Positions 43,409-54,087 are shown, counted from the first letter of the stretch. The stretch is 64,000 bases of DNA from Flavobacteriales bacterium (GCA_947496375.1 CANMCY010000009.1:27649-91648), one strand, 5' to 3'. Made by a program: numbers and translations. Notes: generated from the letters alone by a model not told the origin.

Positions 43409-44024
43409 GCTTCTTCTTGGAAACAAGGCCTGGGCCCAGGAAAAAAGTTCGCTGGATGAGACCTACTTTTCATCTATGGCTAAAGATCAGCAACCGGACT
43501 ACCTATGGATTGGATGCTCGGATAGCCGTGTTCCGGCCAATGAGGTTGTGGGCGCAGAACCCGGTGAGCTTTTTGTTCACAGAAATATTGCCAATATGGT
43601 AGTTCACACCGATTTAAACCTGCTGAGTGTATTGCAGTATGCGGTAGAAGAACTCAAGGTTAAGCACATCATTGTATGTGGTCACTATGGTTGTGGCGGA
43701 GTTAGAGCCGCTTTAAGCCACCACAGCATGGGTGTTTTAAATAAATGGCTTAGGAATATCAAGGATGTGTATCGATTGCACAGAGAGGAAATACTTAGTC
43801 TGGACAGTGAAGACAAGCGACTGGAAAGACTGGTTGAACTAAATGTGAACGAACAGGTACAAAATCTGGTGAAAACCAGTATCGTACAGCGTGCATGGAA
43901 ATACCATCAAAAACCCATGATTCATGGCTGGGTTTATGGATTGAACGATGGTTTGATAAAAACAGTTTGCACCATAGAACCCGGAAGCCCTGTGGATCCT
44001 ATATATCAATATTCAGATCTCTGA
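43392..44024 (+). CDS. can: Beta-class carbonic anhydrase
   Basis: A 210-residue cytosolic zinc enzyme interconverting CO2 and bicarbonate. Zinc ligands are Cys42, Asp44 ([12 protein letters not shown]), His98 and Cys101 ([10 protein letters not shown]), the same numbers as in E. coli Can. The start overlaps the SulP gene by 17 bases, implying translational coupling; the 3-prime end overlaps convergent miaA by 19 bases. Together with SulP it forms a bicarbonate uptake/conversion pair. Confidence 0.95.
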   Translation: MQEYIKLLLGNKAWAQEKSSLDETYFSSMAKDQQPDYLWIGCSDSRVPANEVVGAEPGELFVHRNIANMVVHTDLNLLSVLQYAVEELKVKHIIVCGHYGCGGVRAALSHHSMGVLNKWLRNIKDVYRLHREEILSLDSEDKRLERLVELNVNEQVQNLVKTSIVQRAWKYHQKPMIHGWVYGLNDGLIKTVCTIEPGSPVDPIYQYSDL

Positions 44025-44920
44025 TCAGAGAGGTCTTTTAGGATGAAATCTGCCGCATTTTGCGGATCTAATGTTGTAGCTTGCGACTTGTTTTTAAACC
44101 AGGTAACCTGTCTTTTTGCGTAGTTTCGGGTATGCTGCTTAATTAAAGCAACGGCATCATTCAGTGTGATGTTTCCTTTCAAATAATCAAATAGTTCTGT
44201 GTACCCTACCGTTTTTAACAACGGTAAATCACTTATTGGTAAAAGCTGCGAAACTTCATCAATCAGACCATGAGTAATCATAGCATCAGTACGTTGATCA
44301 ATCCGGCTATATAAAACAGTACGGTCAGGGTTTAAATGATAAATTTTCCAGTCAAAGGGAATGGGGTCAGGTCTATGGCTGTAAATTTCATTTAGTGATT
44401 GATTTTGCGTTAACAACAGTAATTCAGCAGCCCTTTTCATTCGGGCGGGATTCCGGATTTCCAGCTGTAAAAAAGCATCTGGATCTAATTGTTTGATTAT
44501 TCGGTGTAAACCTTCCAAACCTTCCATTTTCCAGATGGTTTCTACTTCTTCTCTTACAACTGTGGTTATTTCCGGTAATTGACTTAGGCCCTCCAATAGG
44601 GCTTTTAGGTATAATCCTGTGCCACCACAAAGAATGACAAATTCCTTGTTTTGTAAAATATCCGTAATTTTTTTGCGGGCATCAATTGCAAATGAGGCCG
44701 CAGAATAAGGCGTGTGAATGCTTTTACAGGCAATAAAATGGTGGGTTGCAAGATTTAGTTGTGAAGGGGTAGGACGGGCAACTCCTATATCCAATTCCTG
44801 ATAAAACTGCCTGCTGTCAAAACTAATAATTTCGGTATTTAGACTTATGGCCAAATCAATGGCTAGGTCAGTTTTTCCTGAAGCTGTTGGGCCCGCTAAA
44901 GCTATAATTCTTGGCTTCAT
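44006..44920 (-). CDS. miaA: tRNA dimethylallyltransferase MiaA
   Basis: A 304-residue enzyme that adds dimethylallyl to A37 of tRNAs reading UNN codons. The P-loop [15 protein letters not shown] lies at residues ~10-24; [18 protein letters not shown] and [15 protein letters not shown] are family signatures, and [13 protein letters not shown] is the C-terminal tRNA-binding motif. It follows the pRiA4b ORF-3-like gene by 15 bases, an arrangement conserved in Bacteroidota. Confidence 0.95.
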   Translation of the reverse strand: MKPRIIALAGPTASGKTDLAIDLAISLNTEIISFDSRQFYQELDIGVARPTPSQLNLATHHFIACKSIHTPYSAASFAIDARKKITDILQNKEFVILCGGTGLYLKALLEGLSQLPEITTVVREEVETIWKMEGLEGLHRIIKQLDPDAFLQLEIRNPARMKRAAELLLLTQNQSLNEIYSHRPDPIPFDWKIYHLNPDRTVLYSRIDQRTDAMITHGLIDEVSQLLPISDLPLLKTVGYTELFDYLKGNITLNDAVALIKQHTRNYAKRQVTWFKNKSQATTLDPQNAADFILKDLSDQRSEY

Positions 44921-44935
44921 CGGATTATTCCGATA

Positions 44936-45571
44936 TTATTGGTCGCTTACTTCAGAAAAACCATCCATGCCGAATTCATCATCCGGGCTATCTCCATATT
45001 CATTCAATCCCAAATCGTCATCATCCTCTTCGTCCTCTTCATCGAGTAATTCTTCTTCCGCACCTTCCATGATGTTTTTCCCTGTTTTTGCTGCTAAGAT
45101 TTTTGCTGCCAGGGCGTCAAATTCATTGTCATCCAGCATCTTAAATCTGCTGTCTTCCCGCTGACGGGGAGACTTGCCCTCGCTGCGGAATACCAACGGA
45201 TATTCTTTCTTAGGAGCATCGTCTGCTATCATTTGCAACTCACAATTCAGGGTCCACATGGCGAGAAAATCAGTGATATAGATAAAACGCTGATGTGGGT
45301 CATTGATATAATCCCGCAGTCTGGCGTCCTTCATTAGGGACTTGGGTTCAGGGTTTTCAGTATCGTTCATTCCCATATCATCCAGGCATATTTCAAAAAG
45401 TTTACGCCATTTGTCATCGCTGATGTAGAATGATGTGGGCTCTTTTTTATCAAAGCCGATGGATTCCTGAATAATGTTATGAAAATCCAGGAATGAGTGT
45501 GATGGTTTAATGTCAATCCACCTGACAACGTCCTCCAGATCTTCAAACCAAACCTTAAAACGGTAAATCAT
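44936..45571 (-). CDS. Plasmid pRiA4b ORF-3-like protein
   Basis: A 211-residue cytosolic protein. The N-terminal ~115 residues (MIYRFKVWFEDLEDVVRWID; SFLDFHNIIQESIGFD; SFYISDDKWRK) match the pRiA4b ORF-3-like fold. The C-terminal region is highly acidic (EELLDEEDEEDDDDLGLNE), probably disordered. In Bacteroidota it is repeatedly encoded just upstream of miaA, suggesting a linked role in translation or tRNA modification; no activity is established. Leader of about 7 bases from an exact -7 box. Confidence 0.75.
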   Translation of the reverse strand: MIYRFKVWFEDLEDVVRWIDIKPSHSFLDFHNIIQESIGFDKKEPTSFYISDDKWRKLFEICLDDMGMNDTENPEPKSLMKDARLRDYINDPHQRFIYITDFLAMWTLNCELQMIADDAPKKEYPLVFRSEGKSPRQREDSRFKMLDDNEFDALAAKILAAKTGKNIMEGAEEELLDEEDEEDDDDLGLNEYGDSPDDEFGMDGFSEVSDQ

Positions 45572-45578
45572 GCCGTTG

Positions 45579-45586
45579 CAAAGTTA
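45579..45586 (-). promoter_or_regulatory. -7 promoter element of the pRiA4b-like/miaA unit
   Basis: On the minus strand TAACTTTG is an exact match ending 7 bases before ATG 45571. It is divergent from the TonB-dependent receptor promoter, 21 bases away. Confidence 0.55.
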
Positions 45587-45607
45587 AATGATGCCAATCA
45601 AATTCCG

Positions 45608-45615
45608 TATTTTCG
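45608..45615 (+). promoter_or_regulatory. -7 promoter element of the TonB-dependent receptor
   Basis: TATTTTCG matches 7 of 8 positions, ending 9 bases before ATG 45625. No well-spaced -33 TTG. Confidence 0.45.
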
Positions 45616-45624
45616 CAGTATCGG

Positions 45625-47910
45625 ATGAGGGTTTTATTTTGTTTTTGTGTTGGTTTGGTCTCTGCCATTAGTTTAGGTGCGCAAACCGGTGACTTAAAAG
45701 GTTTTGTTTACAATGCCGAATCCGGTGACAGAATAGCCAATGCCATTATTAGGCTGGGCCTTGACGGACGTATCGTACTTACCGACGCAGATGGTTTCTA
45801 TTCCCTCACAAAATTGCCGGTCGGAAAACAACGACTTTGGATCTGGGCAGCCGGATATGATACAATCACCGCTGAAGTTACCCTGTACAACGCTTCTAAT
45901 ACCAAGGCAGATCATTACTTAATTAAATCCAACAGCATGGAAGAAGTAAGGATTTCTGTAGCCAGAAAGAGAGATGCGGGTATAACGGGAACCCCCATTG
46001 AAGCAAAGCAAATATACAAGATACCGACAGTAGGCGCCGAGGCGGATATTATTCAGTATCTGCAAATCATGCCAGGCGTGGTGTTTACAGGCGATCAGGG
46101 AGGACAATTGTACATACGCGGGGGCTCACCCATTATGAATAAAGTGATGCTGGATGGAATGACCGTATACAATCCCTTTCACTCCATTGGTTTATTTTCC
46201 GTTTTTGAAACCGATTTAATTAAAAGTGCCGATGTACATACTGCCGGTTTTGGTGCGCAATACGGTGGAAGAATCAGTGCAGTGGTGGATGTGAGAACCA
46301 GAGACGGTAACAAGAAAAAATTGAGTGCAAAAGCGGGCCTTACCACATTCACCGGTAAATTATTGTTGGAAGGACCGATTAAAAAATTTAGCCGTGGTAA
46401 TAGCAATAGTTCTTTTGTGCTGTCTTACCGCAATTCCTTTTTAAAACAATCGTCCAGAATTTTTTATAACTATGCCAACCCGGACAAGCTGCCTTACAAT
46501 TTTGGAGATTTATTTGGAAAATTCAGTCTGAACGGGGCAGGGGGTGGCTACGCCAATCTGTATGGTTTTCGATTTAGTGACAGGGTGGATTTTCCCAATA
46601 CCACCCGGTATAATTGGGTTTCAAGTGGCTTTGGGGGTAAATACCTTGTAGTTCCCGATCAGTCTAAAACCCGACTGGACGGGTACTTCCTTTACAGTAA
46701 TTATACAATCAACCAGATAGAAAATGATGGATTGCCCAGAAAAAGCGGGATAGGCGGATTTAATATAGGAATGAATTTTTCCTATAATTTCAAAAAAGAT
46801 CAATTCAAATGGGGGCTGGAAATGAATAGTTTTCAGACGGATTTTGTGCTATATAACAGCAACAGCCGCCTGATTCAGCAGAAGGAATCTACAGCTGAGA
46901 TTAATACTTTTGCCAACTATAAGTATATACGTAAGAAATTCATCACTGAAACAGGCATCCGTTGGCAGCATTATGCATCTTTGGGTAATGGCAGTCTTGA
47001 GCCCCGTATTCAGGCAAAATACAGTCCATTTCCATGGTTGTCTGTGAAAGCGGCAGTAGGAAAATACAGTCAGAATTTATTATCGGCAATCAGTGACAGG
47101 GATGTCGTAAACCTATTCTATGGTTTTCTGAGCGGCCCCGAAAATTTGCCGTCAACCTTCAATGGAAAGCAGGTGGCAGACCGACTGCAAAAAGCCCGTC
47201 ACGCAGTAGCCGGCATGGAATATCAAATCACAAAACGCATCAGTGTTAATACCGAAGCATTTTATAAACGATTCGATCAGATTACCAACATCAATCGCGA
47301 TAAACTTTTTAATGATGATTTGTTTAATCAGAACAAACCGGCACGCCTGCGGCAAGACTTCATTATAGAAACCGGGGATGCTTACGGCGCAGATGCTACG
47401 TTTAAATATGAAGATAAACGCTGGTATGTGTGGGCGGTTTACAGCCTGACATACGTCAATCGATTTGATGGTGTCATTACCTATCAACCTATTTTTGACA
47501 GAAGGCACAATGCGAATATTTTGCTGAATTACACGCTTCCAGGTAAGGCCAAATCAACAGAAGTAAGCTTACGATGGAATTTTGGTTCAGGTTTTCCGTT
47601 TACCCAAACTCAGGGCTATTACGAGAAATTCAATTTCGGACAGGGGATAAGCACGGATTACACATCAGGCAATGGAGATCTTGGGATATTGTATGCCGGT
47701 ATCAACGCAGGTCGGCTCCCTTATTATCACAGACTGGATTTTTCTGCCAAGCGAACATGGAAGTTGGCCGATAATCGGCAGTTTCAAATGGTTCTGAGTG
47801 TAACCAATGTGTACAATCGCGACAATATCTTCTATTTTGACCGGGTTAACAATGTCAGGGTTAATCAGTTACCATTGTTGCCTGCATTGGGTTGCAGTTA
47901 TACTTTCTAA
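45625..47910 (+). CDS. TonB-dependent receptor with carboxypeptidase-like domain
   Basis: A 761-residue outer-membrane receptor. Signal peptide MRVLFCFCVGLVSAISLGAQ, then a carboxypeptidase-regulatory-like domain (LKGFVYNAESGDRIANAIIR ... LPVGKQRLWIWAAGY), a plug domain (IYKIPTVGAEADIIQYLQIMP; QLYIRGGSPIMNKVMLDGM), and a 22-strand-type barrel ending LPALGCSYTF with the terminal aromatic. It would be powered by the ExbB/ExbD/TonB system. No SusD or siderophore gene is adjacent, so the ligand is unknown. Its last 4 bases overlap convergent mutS. Confidence 0.92.
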   Translation: MRVLFCFCVGLVSAISLGAQTGDLKGFVYNAESGDRIANAIIRLGLDGRIVLTDADGFYSLTKLPVGKQRLWIWAAGYDTITAEVTLYNASNTKADHYLIKSNSMEEVRISVARKRDAGITGTPIEAKQIYKIPTVGAEADIIQYLQIMPGVVFTGDQGGQLYIRGGSPIMNKVMLDGMTVYNPFHSIGLFSVFETDLIKSADVHTAGFGAQYGGRISAVVDVRTRDGNKKKLSAKAGLTTFTGKLLLEGPIKKFSRGNSNSSFVLSYRNSFLKQSSRIFYNYANPDKLPYNFGDLFGKFSLNGAGGGYANLYGFRFSDRVDFPNTTRYNWVSSGFGGKYLVVPDQSKTRLDGYFLYSNYTINQIENDGLPRKSGIGGFNIGMNFSYNFKKDQFKWGLEMNSFQTDFVLYNSNSRLIQQKESTAEINTFANYKYIRKKFITETGIRWQHYASLGNGSLEPRIQAKYSPFPWLSVKAAVGKYSQNLLSAISDRDVVNLFYGFLSGPENLPSTFNGKQVADRLQKARHAVAGMEYQITKRISVNTEAFYKRFDQITNINRDKLFNDDLFNQNKPARLRQDFIIETGDAYGADATFKYEDKRWYVWAVYSLTYVNRFDGVITYQPIFDRRHNANILLNYTLPGKAKSTEVSLRWNFGSGFPFTQTQGYYEKFNFGQGISTDYTSGNGDLGILYAGINAGRLPYYHRLDFSAKRTWKLADNRQFQMVLSVTNVYNRDNIFYFDRVNNVRVNQLPLLPALGCSYTF

Positions 47911-50507
47911 GCCAGTTTGTTTTTCAGTTCCTGCAATTTCAGCAACGCATCAATGGGCGATATGGCGTTCACATCAATCTTCTTCAAAATTTCCTGCAAT
48001 TCTTTCAGCTTTGGGTCTTCGGCCTGAAACATATTGAGCTGGTATACGGGAACAGCGGCATTGTTTTTCATGGTGTTTCTTCCACTTATGGCAGAGCGGT
48101 CTGTTTCCAATCGGTTTAGAATTTCACCTGCCCTAAGCAAAACTTTGTTGGGTATTCCTGCCATTTGCGCTACGTGTATTCCAAAACTGTGTTCACTGCC
48201 GCCGGGCTTTAGTTTGCGCAGAAATACAATGCGGTTACCTTGTTCCTTAATGGCAATATGATAATTTTTCACTCCGTCCATTTTACTTTCCAGCTCATTC
48301 AGTTCATGGTAGTGGGTGGCAAAAAGGGTCTTGGGCCGGGAAGGGTGGCTCTGCAAATATTCTGCAATGCTCCAAGCAAGACTCACACCGTCGTAGGTAC
48401 TGGTTCCACGCCCAATTTCATCCAGCAAAATCAGGCTACGATCGCTAATGTTATTCAAAATACTGGCTGTTTCCAGCATTTCTACCATGAATGTGGATTC
48501 TCCCAGACTGATATTGTCGCTGGCTCCTACACGGGTATAAATACGATCAATTACACCAATAATGGCTCGCTCACATGGGACAAAGCAGCCAATCTGGGCC
48601 AGAATGACGGCCAGCGCTGTTTGCCGCAATATGGCACTTTTACCGCTCATGTTTGGGCCGGTGAGTATGACAATTCTTTGTTCATCGGTGTTTAGCGATA
48701 TGTCGTTCGGAACATAGCTCTCATCCGGAGGAAGTTGTTTTTCTATCACAGGATGTCGGCAACCAAACAGCTGTAAGTTGCGGTCTTCGGTAATTTCAGG
48801 TTTGTTATATCTGTGGGATGCTGACAGGTGCGCAAAGCCCATTAAAACATCAATTTTAGCCACCGTAATGGCGTTTTGTTGCAAAAGTGATATGTGATTA
48901 CCAACCCAGGCAACAAGCTCGTCCCAAAGACTTTGTTCGAGTGCTAAAATTTTGTCTTCCGCAGTTAAAATCTTCTCTTCGTAACTTTTCAGTTCCGGTG
49001 TTATGTACCTTTCTGCATTGGTAAGGGTTTGTTTGCGAATCCAGTCAGTTGGAACCTTGTCTTTGTGGGCATGGGTAACCTCCAGGTAGTAGCCAAAAAC
49101 ATTATTAAAACCGATTTTCAAACTGCTGATTCCGGTATTTTCTACTTCACGTTTTTGAATTTCAAGCAGGTGATCTTTGCCTCCAAAAGCAATGCTGCGC
49201 AGTTCATCCAGTTCCGTATTGATGCCTGATCGAATAGTTCCGCCTTTACTGAGCAGGGCAGGAGCATCTTCAGCCAGCGTATTATGGAGTTTATGAATGA
49301 TAGCACTTGCATCCTGAATCAAACCTGTTAGCTCTTTTACCGCAGGTTGAGCATCGATTAGGTTGCCGGTCAGTTCTTCAATGGCCTGTAAACTCCTGCC
49401 TAATTGCAACAGCTCCCTTGGATTCACGCGGTTTAGGGCAACTTTACCAATGATGCGCTGCAAATCACCAATTCGTTCTGCAATGGCCCTGCAAAATGCC
49501 AATTTGGTCTGATCCTGATGAAAAAATTCAACAACCTGATGTCTGAATGCAATTTCTGTGGATTTTTTCAACGGCAGTATCAGCCAGTTCCGAAGCAAAC
49601 GACTACCCATCGGGGTTTTGGTTTGATCGAGTATTTCTATGAGTGGAGTTCCTCCGGGGTAAATAGGGTAGAGCAGTTCAAGATTACGCACGGTGAAACC
49701 ATCCAGCCATACATGGTCGCTGTCATCTATGCGATGAATGCCTTTAATGTGACCTACCTGGGTGTGGTGGGTGTTATCCAGATACTGCAGGCATGCACCG
49801 GCTGCAATAATGGATTCGGGCATATCGGCAATGCCGAAACCTTTTAAGGAAGTAGCTTTAAATTGCCGACAAAGCTTTTCAGTAGCATATTCTGTCTGAA
49901 ACACCCAGTCCTCGAGGTACTGACTGAAAATCTGGTCTCCAAGCAACTCAATAACAGCTTTTTGCTGGCTTTTCGAAGCAATAATTTCAGCGGGTTTAAA
50001 TCCATTAATCAAGCGTTTGACCGACTCGGCCTCGGCTGCTGTGGCCATAAATTCTCCTGTACTGATATCCAGAAAAGCCACACCTGCTTTGTGCTGATGA
50101 AAATACACACAGCACAGATAGTTGTTTTGACAAGATTCCAGTACTTTATCATTGTAACTGACACCGGGAGTAACCAGTTCAGTAACCCCCCGCTTTACAA
50201 TGGTTTTGGTGAGTTTTGGGTCTTCAAGCTGATCACAGACAGCAACCCGCTGTCCGGCTCTTACCAGCTTTGGCAAATAAACATCCAGACTATGGTGTGG
50301 AAATCCGGCCAGGTCTATTTGAGAAGCCGCACCATTGGAACGTTTGGTTAGTACAATTCCTAGTATTTTGCTTGCAGTGCGCGCATCTTCTTCAAAAGTT
50401 TCATAAAAATCACCTACCCTAAACAATAGCAATGCACCCGGATACTGACCCTTGATGCTGTAGTATTGCTTCATGAGTGGGGTTTCTGTTTTTTCCTTCG
50501 CACACAT
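47907..50507 (-). CDS. mutS: DNA mismatch repair protein MutS
   Basis: An 866-residue ATPase that recognises mismatches. Domain I has LLLFRVGDFYETFEEDA, containing the Phe-x-Glu mismatch-reading motif; the ATPase has Walker A GPNMSGKSAILRQTA, the ICLGESTFMVEMLE-type segment (here NISLGESTFMVEM), and LLDEIGRGTSTYDGVSLAWS; ATHYHELNELE follows. Length and the N-terminal domain identify MutS1 rather than MutS2. It is convergent with the TonB-dependent receptor; no operon partner. Confidence 0.97.
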   Translation of the reverse strand: MCAKEKTETPLMKQYYSIKGQYPGALLLFRVGDFYETFEEDARTASKILGIVLTKRSNGAASQIDLAGFPHHSLDVYLPKLVRAGQRVAVCDQLEDPKLTKTIVKRGVTELVTPGVSYNDKVLESCQNNYLCCVYFHQHKAGVAFLDISTGEFMATAAEAESVKRLINGFKPAEIIASKSQQKAVIELLGDQIFSQYLEDWVFQTEYATEKLCRQFKATSLKGFGIADMPESIIAAGACLQYLDNTHHTQVGHIKGIHRIDDSDHVWLDGFTVRNLELLYPIYPGGTPLIEILDQTKTPMGSRLLRNWLILPLKKSTEIAFRHQVVEFFHQDQTKLAFCRAIAERIGDLQRIIGKVALNRVNPRELLQLGRSLQAIEELTGNLIDAQPAVKELTGLIQDASAIIHKLHNTLAEDAPALLSKGGTIRSGINTELDELRSIAFGGKDHLLEIQKREVENTGISSLKIGFNNVFGYYLEVTHAHKDKVPTDWIRKQTLTNAERYITPELKSYEEKILTAEDKILALEQSLWDELVAWVGNHISLLQQNAITVAKIDVLMGFAHLSASHRYNKPEITEDRNLQLFGCRHPVIEKQLPPDESYVPNDISLNTDEQRIVILTGPNMSGKSAILRQTALAVILAQIGCFVPCERAIIGVIDRIYTRVGASDNISLGESTFMVEMLETASILNNISDRSLILLDEIGRGTSTYDGVSLAWSIAEYLQSHPSRPKTLFATHYHELNELESKMDGVKNYHIAIKEQGNRIVFLRKLKPGGSEHSFGIHVAQMAGIPNKVLLRAGEILNRLETDRSAISGRNTMKNNAAVPVYQLNMFQAEDPKLKELQEILKKIDVNAISPIDALLKLQELKNKLA

Positions 50508-50565
50508 ATTTACAGAACGTGCAAGTTAAAACACCTCCACCGGATTTATTGAATATTTTATCCCT

Positions 50566-51543
50566 TTAAACCCACAATGTTTCCCCGATTTTAGGTAAAA
50601 CCAGCCGACCGTTTATTTTTCCCTGTTCTTGAATTTCACCAAGCAGTCGCAATGGTAAGCCGGCGGGTTCGTCACTTAAATCCAGCGTTCCATAATGCAT
50701 AGGGATGAAATGCTTGGCTCCTGTGTCATGAAATGCTTGTACTGCTTCTGCCGGAGACATGTGTACCGGCTGCATGAACCATTCGGGCTGAAAGGCTCCA
50801 ACACCCAGCAGGGAATAATCCAGATTTGGGAACAGGTTTTTAATTTCTGCGTAATGACTGCCATAGCCGCTGTCACTCCCAAAATAAACGGTTTGTGAGC
50901 CCGATTCAATCACAAATGCGCCCCAGAGTCGTTTGTTTGTATCTCTTAGCATTCGCCTACTCCAGTGACGGGTAGGTAAGTAGGTGATTTTAATGTTTTC
51001 AAATCCATGAAACTGTTGATACCAACCCATTTCAACGATGTGGTTAGAGCCCCATTTGCGCAATAAATTTCCCATATTCAGCCCCGTAATCAGGGTAGCC
51101 CTGGGGTTTATTCGCATCAATCGTTTCAATGACTTTTCGTCACAATGATCCCTATGGTCATGGGATACCAGTATATAATCAATTTCACCAAAAGCATGGG
51201 GAGGATATGGCTGCTTAGCCCTGTGCCTAAGAAAGCGAGCTCTAAACAAAACGGGATCAATCAGCATGGAAATGCCGTTTAACCTTATAAAAAACCATGC
51301 ATGCCCCAGCCATACAATACAGTCATCATTTTTTCGTCGAAACAAACTGTCTGCCATGGTTTCAGGTACCCAGATATCCTTTTTCTTTTCCTTTTTGAAT
51401 GGACGGGGTCCGGTTTGCCATCTCCAAACATCCTTAAATTTAGGTATGTGTGGATATTCATGGTTACAGAAACGACCTTTTTTGTCCAGCGGATTGCCGT
51501 TCCAACCGGGTTTAATGATGGGTAAGGAGGGATTATAGCTCAT
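50566..51543 (-). CDS. MBL-fold metallo-hydrolase (UlaG/NAPE-PLD-like)
   Basis: A 325-residue metallo-beta-lactamase-fold protein. The metal motif HxHxDH is VSHDHRDHCDEKSL; IDPVLFRARF precedes it, and WLGHAWFFIRLNG is the first-strand region. Later ligands include YFGSDSGYG and IPMHYGTLDL. This pattern matches the NAPE-PLD/UlaG-like group, whose members cleave phosphodiesters or lactones; substrate unknown. ATG 51543 (MSYNPSLPIIKPGW) is chosen; the longer frame runs through the pyrophosphatase terminator. Confidence 0.82.
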   Translation of the reverse strand: MSYNPSLPIIKPGWNGNPLDKKGRFCNHEYPHIPKFKDVWRWQTGPRPFKKEKKKDIWVPETMADSLFRRKNDDCIVWLGHAWFFIRLNGISMLIDPVLFRARFLRHRAKQPYPPHAFGEIDYILVSHDHRDHCDEKSLKRLMRINPRATLITGLNMGNLLRKWGSNHIVEMGWYQQFHGFENIKITYLPTRHWSRRMLRDTNKRLWGAFVIESGSQTVYFGSDSGYGSHYAEIKNLFPNLDYSLLGVGAFQPEWFMQPVHMSPAEAVQAFHDTGAKHFIPMHYGTLDLSDEPAGLPLRLLGEIQEQGKINGRLVLPKIGETLWV

Positions 51544-51574
51544 GATGAAAACTGAGTAGCCATTGTTGGTTAAC

Positions 51575-51604
51575 AAAAAAGGCCGCCTTTTGGGCGGCCT
51601 TTTG
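51575..51604 (-). terminator. Intrinsic terminator of the pyrophosphatase gene
   Basis: GGCCGCC-aaaa-GGCGGCC with a T6 run on the minus strand, 5 bases beyond the hppA stop. GC-rich 7-9-bp stem. Confidence 0.9.
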
Positions 51605-51608
51605 CAAT

Positions 51609-53990
51609 TTATTTTTTTTCTTCCTTGCAACAGGGTTTATCACCTGATGTTTTTCCAATGTACTTACCATCTTTATCATAAAGTTTCATACACTCGGCTT
51701 TCTCTTCGGGTGAGCAGCCCACGCTATCGCAATGTTTTGCACACGCCTCTTTGGTCATGGTGACACATTGGCTCATATCGCACTTTTGGGCAGCACCATG
51801 ATCGCTGCATTGTTCTGTGCCGGTCTTGCAGCAGTTTTTATCACCGCTTGCGCCTAGGATGCCATTACCGCCGGAAATATAAGGGGCAATAATCAGGGAA
51901 ACGATGGAGGTAAGTTTGATGAGAATGTTCATGCTGGGTCCGCTGGTATCCTTGAAAGGATCACCCACTGTATCACCTGTAACTGAAGCTTTGTGGGGCT
52001 CAGATTTTTTGTAATAAGTTTCGCCGTCAATCTGTACACCTTTTTCAAATGATTTCTTGGCATTGTCCCATGCACCGCCTGCGTTGTTCTGGAAAATCCC
52101 CATTAACACACCACTTACTGTGATACCGGCCAGCAGACCACCTAAAACTTCAGGGCCGAAAAGGAATCCTACAACTACGGGGGAGAGAAGAGCGATAGCT
52201 CCGGGAGCTATCATTTGGCGAATAGAGGCCTTTGTGCTGATTTCCACACATTTTTCATATTCGGGCTCAGCTTTGTATTCCATAATTCCGGGTATTTCAC
52301 GGAACTGGCGTCGAACTTCTTTCACCATATCCATGGCAGCAGATCCAACAGCAGAAATGGCCAGGGCAGAGAAGATAAACGGAATCATTCCGCCTACAAA
52401 CAACGCTGCCAGTACAGGCGCTTTGTAGATGTCAATTCCTTCAATACCTGCAACACCTACAAATGCTGCAAACAAAGCCAAAGAGGTAAGCGCTGCTGAG
52501 GCAATGGCAAATCCTTTTCCGGTGGCTGCTGTGGTGTTACCTACTGCATCCAGAATATCGGTCCGTCCGCGAACTTCTTCAGGCAATTCACTCATTTCGG
52601 CGATGCCACCTGCGTTGTCCGCAATGGGTCCAAACGCATCAATGGCAAGCTGCATGGCTGTGGTAGCCATCATACCGGCGGCCGCAATGGCAACACCATA
52701 AAGGCCTGCAAAATTGTAAGAAAGAAATATTCCGGCAGCCAAGGTGATGATGGGAATAACCGTTGATTCCATTCCAACGGACAATCCGCCAATAATGTTG
52801 GTAGCATGGCCCGTTCCTGATTTTTGAACAATAGAAAGAACGGGCTTTTTACCCATGGCAGTGTAATATTCTGTTATCCAGCTCATGATTGCACCCACAA
52901 CCAAACCGGTCAAAATGGCATAGAATACATCCATGGATGTGAAGGGCACGCCTCTTAATTCCAAATTGGTTGGCAAAATCATGGTTACGGCAAAATAAGA
53001 AGCAAAGGCAGTCAGTATTATAGACGACCAGTTACCCAGGTTGAGTGCATTCTGAACATTGCCATTGTCATCCTTAATACGGACAAAAAAGGTTCCGATA
53101 ATAGAGAAAATCAGCCCCATACCGGCAATGACCATGGGAAGCAGGATAGGGGAAAGGCCACCGTAATTATCGGTAACACTAATTTCCTGTCCCAGCACCA
53201 TGGTTGCGAGAATGGTAGCCACATAGCTTCCAAATAAGTCGGCACCCATACCGGCTACATCACCTACGTTGTCGCCCACGTTATCTGCAATGGTAGCAGG
53301 GTTTCTGGGGTCATCCTCAGGGATTCCGGCTTCAACTTTTCCTACAAGGTCAGCTCCAACATCGGCAGCTTTGGTGTAAATACCACCGCCTACACGCGCA
53401 AACAACGCGATAGACTCAGCTCCCAAAGAAAATCCGGTCAGAACCTCAATAACAGTTTTCATTTTATCACCGGTGATGGCTTCACCGCTGCCGGCATAAA
53501 ACATATTGTAAAGTACGATAAACAATCCGCCCAGGCCTAGCACTGCCAAACCGGCTACACCCAGCCCCATAACGGTACCACCGCTGAATGATACATTCAA
53601 TGCTTTGGAAAGACTGGTTTTTGCAGCTTGTGTTGTTCTTACGTTGGCTTTGGTAGCGATGTTCATACCGAAATATCCGGCCAGCGCAGAAAGGAATGCA
53701 CCAATAAGAAACGCAATGGCAATAATCCAGTGTGAGTGAATTTTAATACCGTTTACTTCTTTAATGGTTCCGCTGTAGGCCAGCAGGGCTGCAGCGATAA
53801 TTGCGAAATAGCTAAGAACTTTCCATTCTGCACGCAAAAAAGCCATGGCACCACGGGCAATTTTTCCGGCCAGGTTCTGCATTTTTTCATCTCCGGCATC
53901 CTGCTTGGATACCCAGGCGCTTTTTACCGCCATGACAATCAGTCCCACCACACCCAGGGCAGGAATCAGATACAATATTGAAGTATTCAT
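51609..53990 (-). CDS. hppA: Membrane-bound ion-pumping pyrophosphatase with cysteine-rich C-terminal tail
   Basis: A 793-residue protein with about 16 membrane helices that couples pyrophosphate hydrolysis to H+ (or Na+) pumping. The active-site segments are [40 protein letters not shown] and [30 protein letters not shown] has Ala at the K+-site position, as in K+-dependent enzymes, so Na+ pumping is possible. After the last helix, from about residue 716, a tail of ~78 residues holds 11 cysteines, with repeated GDKNCCK and GDKPCCK ends. That tail is not part of the usual family. No operon partner. Confidence 0.93.
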   Translation of the reverse strand: MNTSILYLIPALGVVGLIVMAVKSAWVSKQDAGDEKMQNLAGKIARGAMAFLRAEWKVLSYFAIIAAALLAYSGTIKEVNGIKIHSHWIIAIAFLIGAFLSALAGYFGMNIATKANVRTTQAAKTSLSKALNVSFSGGTVMGLGVAGLAVLGLGGLFIVLYNMFYAGSGEAITGDKMKTVIEVLTGFSLGAESIALFARVGGGIYTKAADVGADLVGKVEAGIPEDDPRNPATIADNVGDNVGDVAGMGADLFGSYVATILATMVLGQEISVTDNYGGLSPILLPMVIAGMGLIFSIIGTFFVRIKDDNGNVQNALNLGNWSSIILTAFASYFAVTMILPTNLELRGVPFTSMDVFYAILTGLVVGAIMSWITEYYTAMGKKPVLSIVQKSGTGHATNIIGGLSVGMESTVIPIITLAAGIFLSYNFAGLYGVAIAAAGMMATTAMQLAIDAFGPIADNAGGIAEMSELPEEVRGRTDILDAVGNTTAATGKGFAIASAALTSLALFAAFVGVAGIEGIDIYKAPVLAALFVGGMIPFIFSALAISAVGSAAMDMVKEVRRQFREIPGIMEYKAEPEYEKCVEISTKASIRQMIAPGAIALLSPVVVGFLFGPEVLGGLLAGITVSGVLMGIFQNNAGGAWDNAKKSFEKGVQIDGETYYKKSEPHKASVTGDTVGDPFKDTSGPSMNILIKLTSIVSLIIAPYISGGNGILGASGDKNCCKTGTEQCSDHGAAQKCDMSQCVTMTKEACAKHCDSVGCSPEEKAECMKLYDKDGKYIGKTSGDKPCCKEEKK

Positions 53991-54016
53991 ATTGAGTTGC
54001 TAGAAAATTAGGGGTG

Positions 54017-54024
54017 CGAAATTA
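54017..54024 (-). promoter_or_regulatory. -7 promoter element of hppA
   Basis: On the minus strand TAATTTCG matches 7 of 8 positions, ending 26 bases before ATG 53990. Confidence 0.45.
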
Positions 54025-54087
54025 CGTTTTTTATCTTAATTGTATGTAATTGGATGGAATATTAAGCACTAAGGGTGTTTTTCGCCG

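Noticed and set aside
49863..50351. 162-codon plus-strand frame inside mutS
   Set aside because: Antisense to a highly conserved mutS domain; composition typical of a shadow frame.
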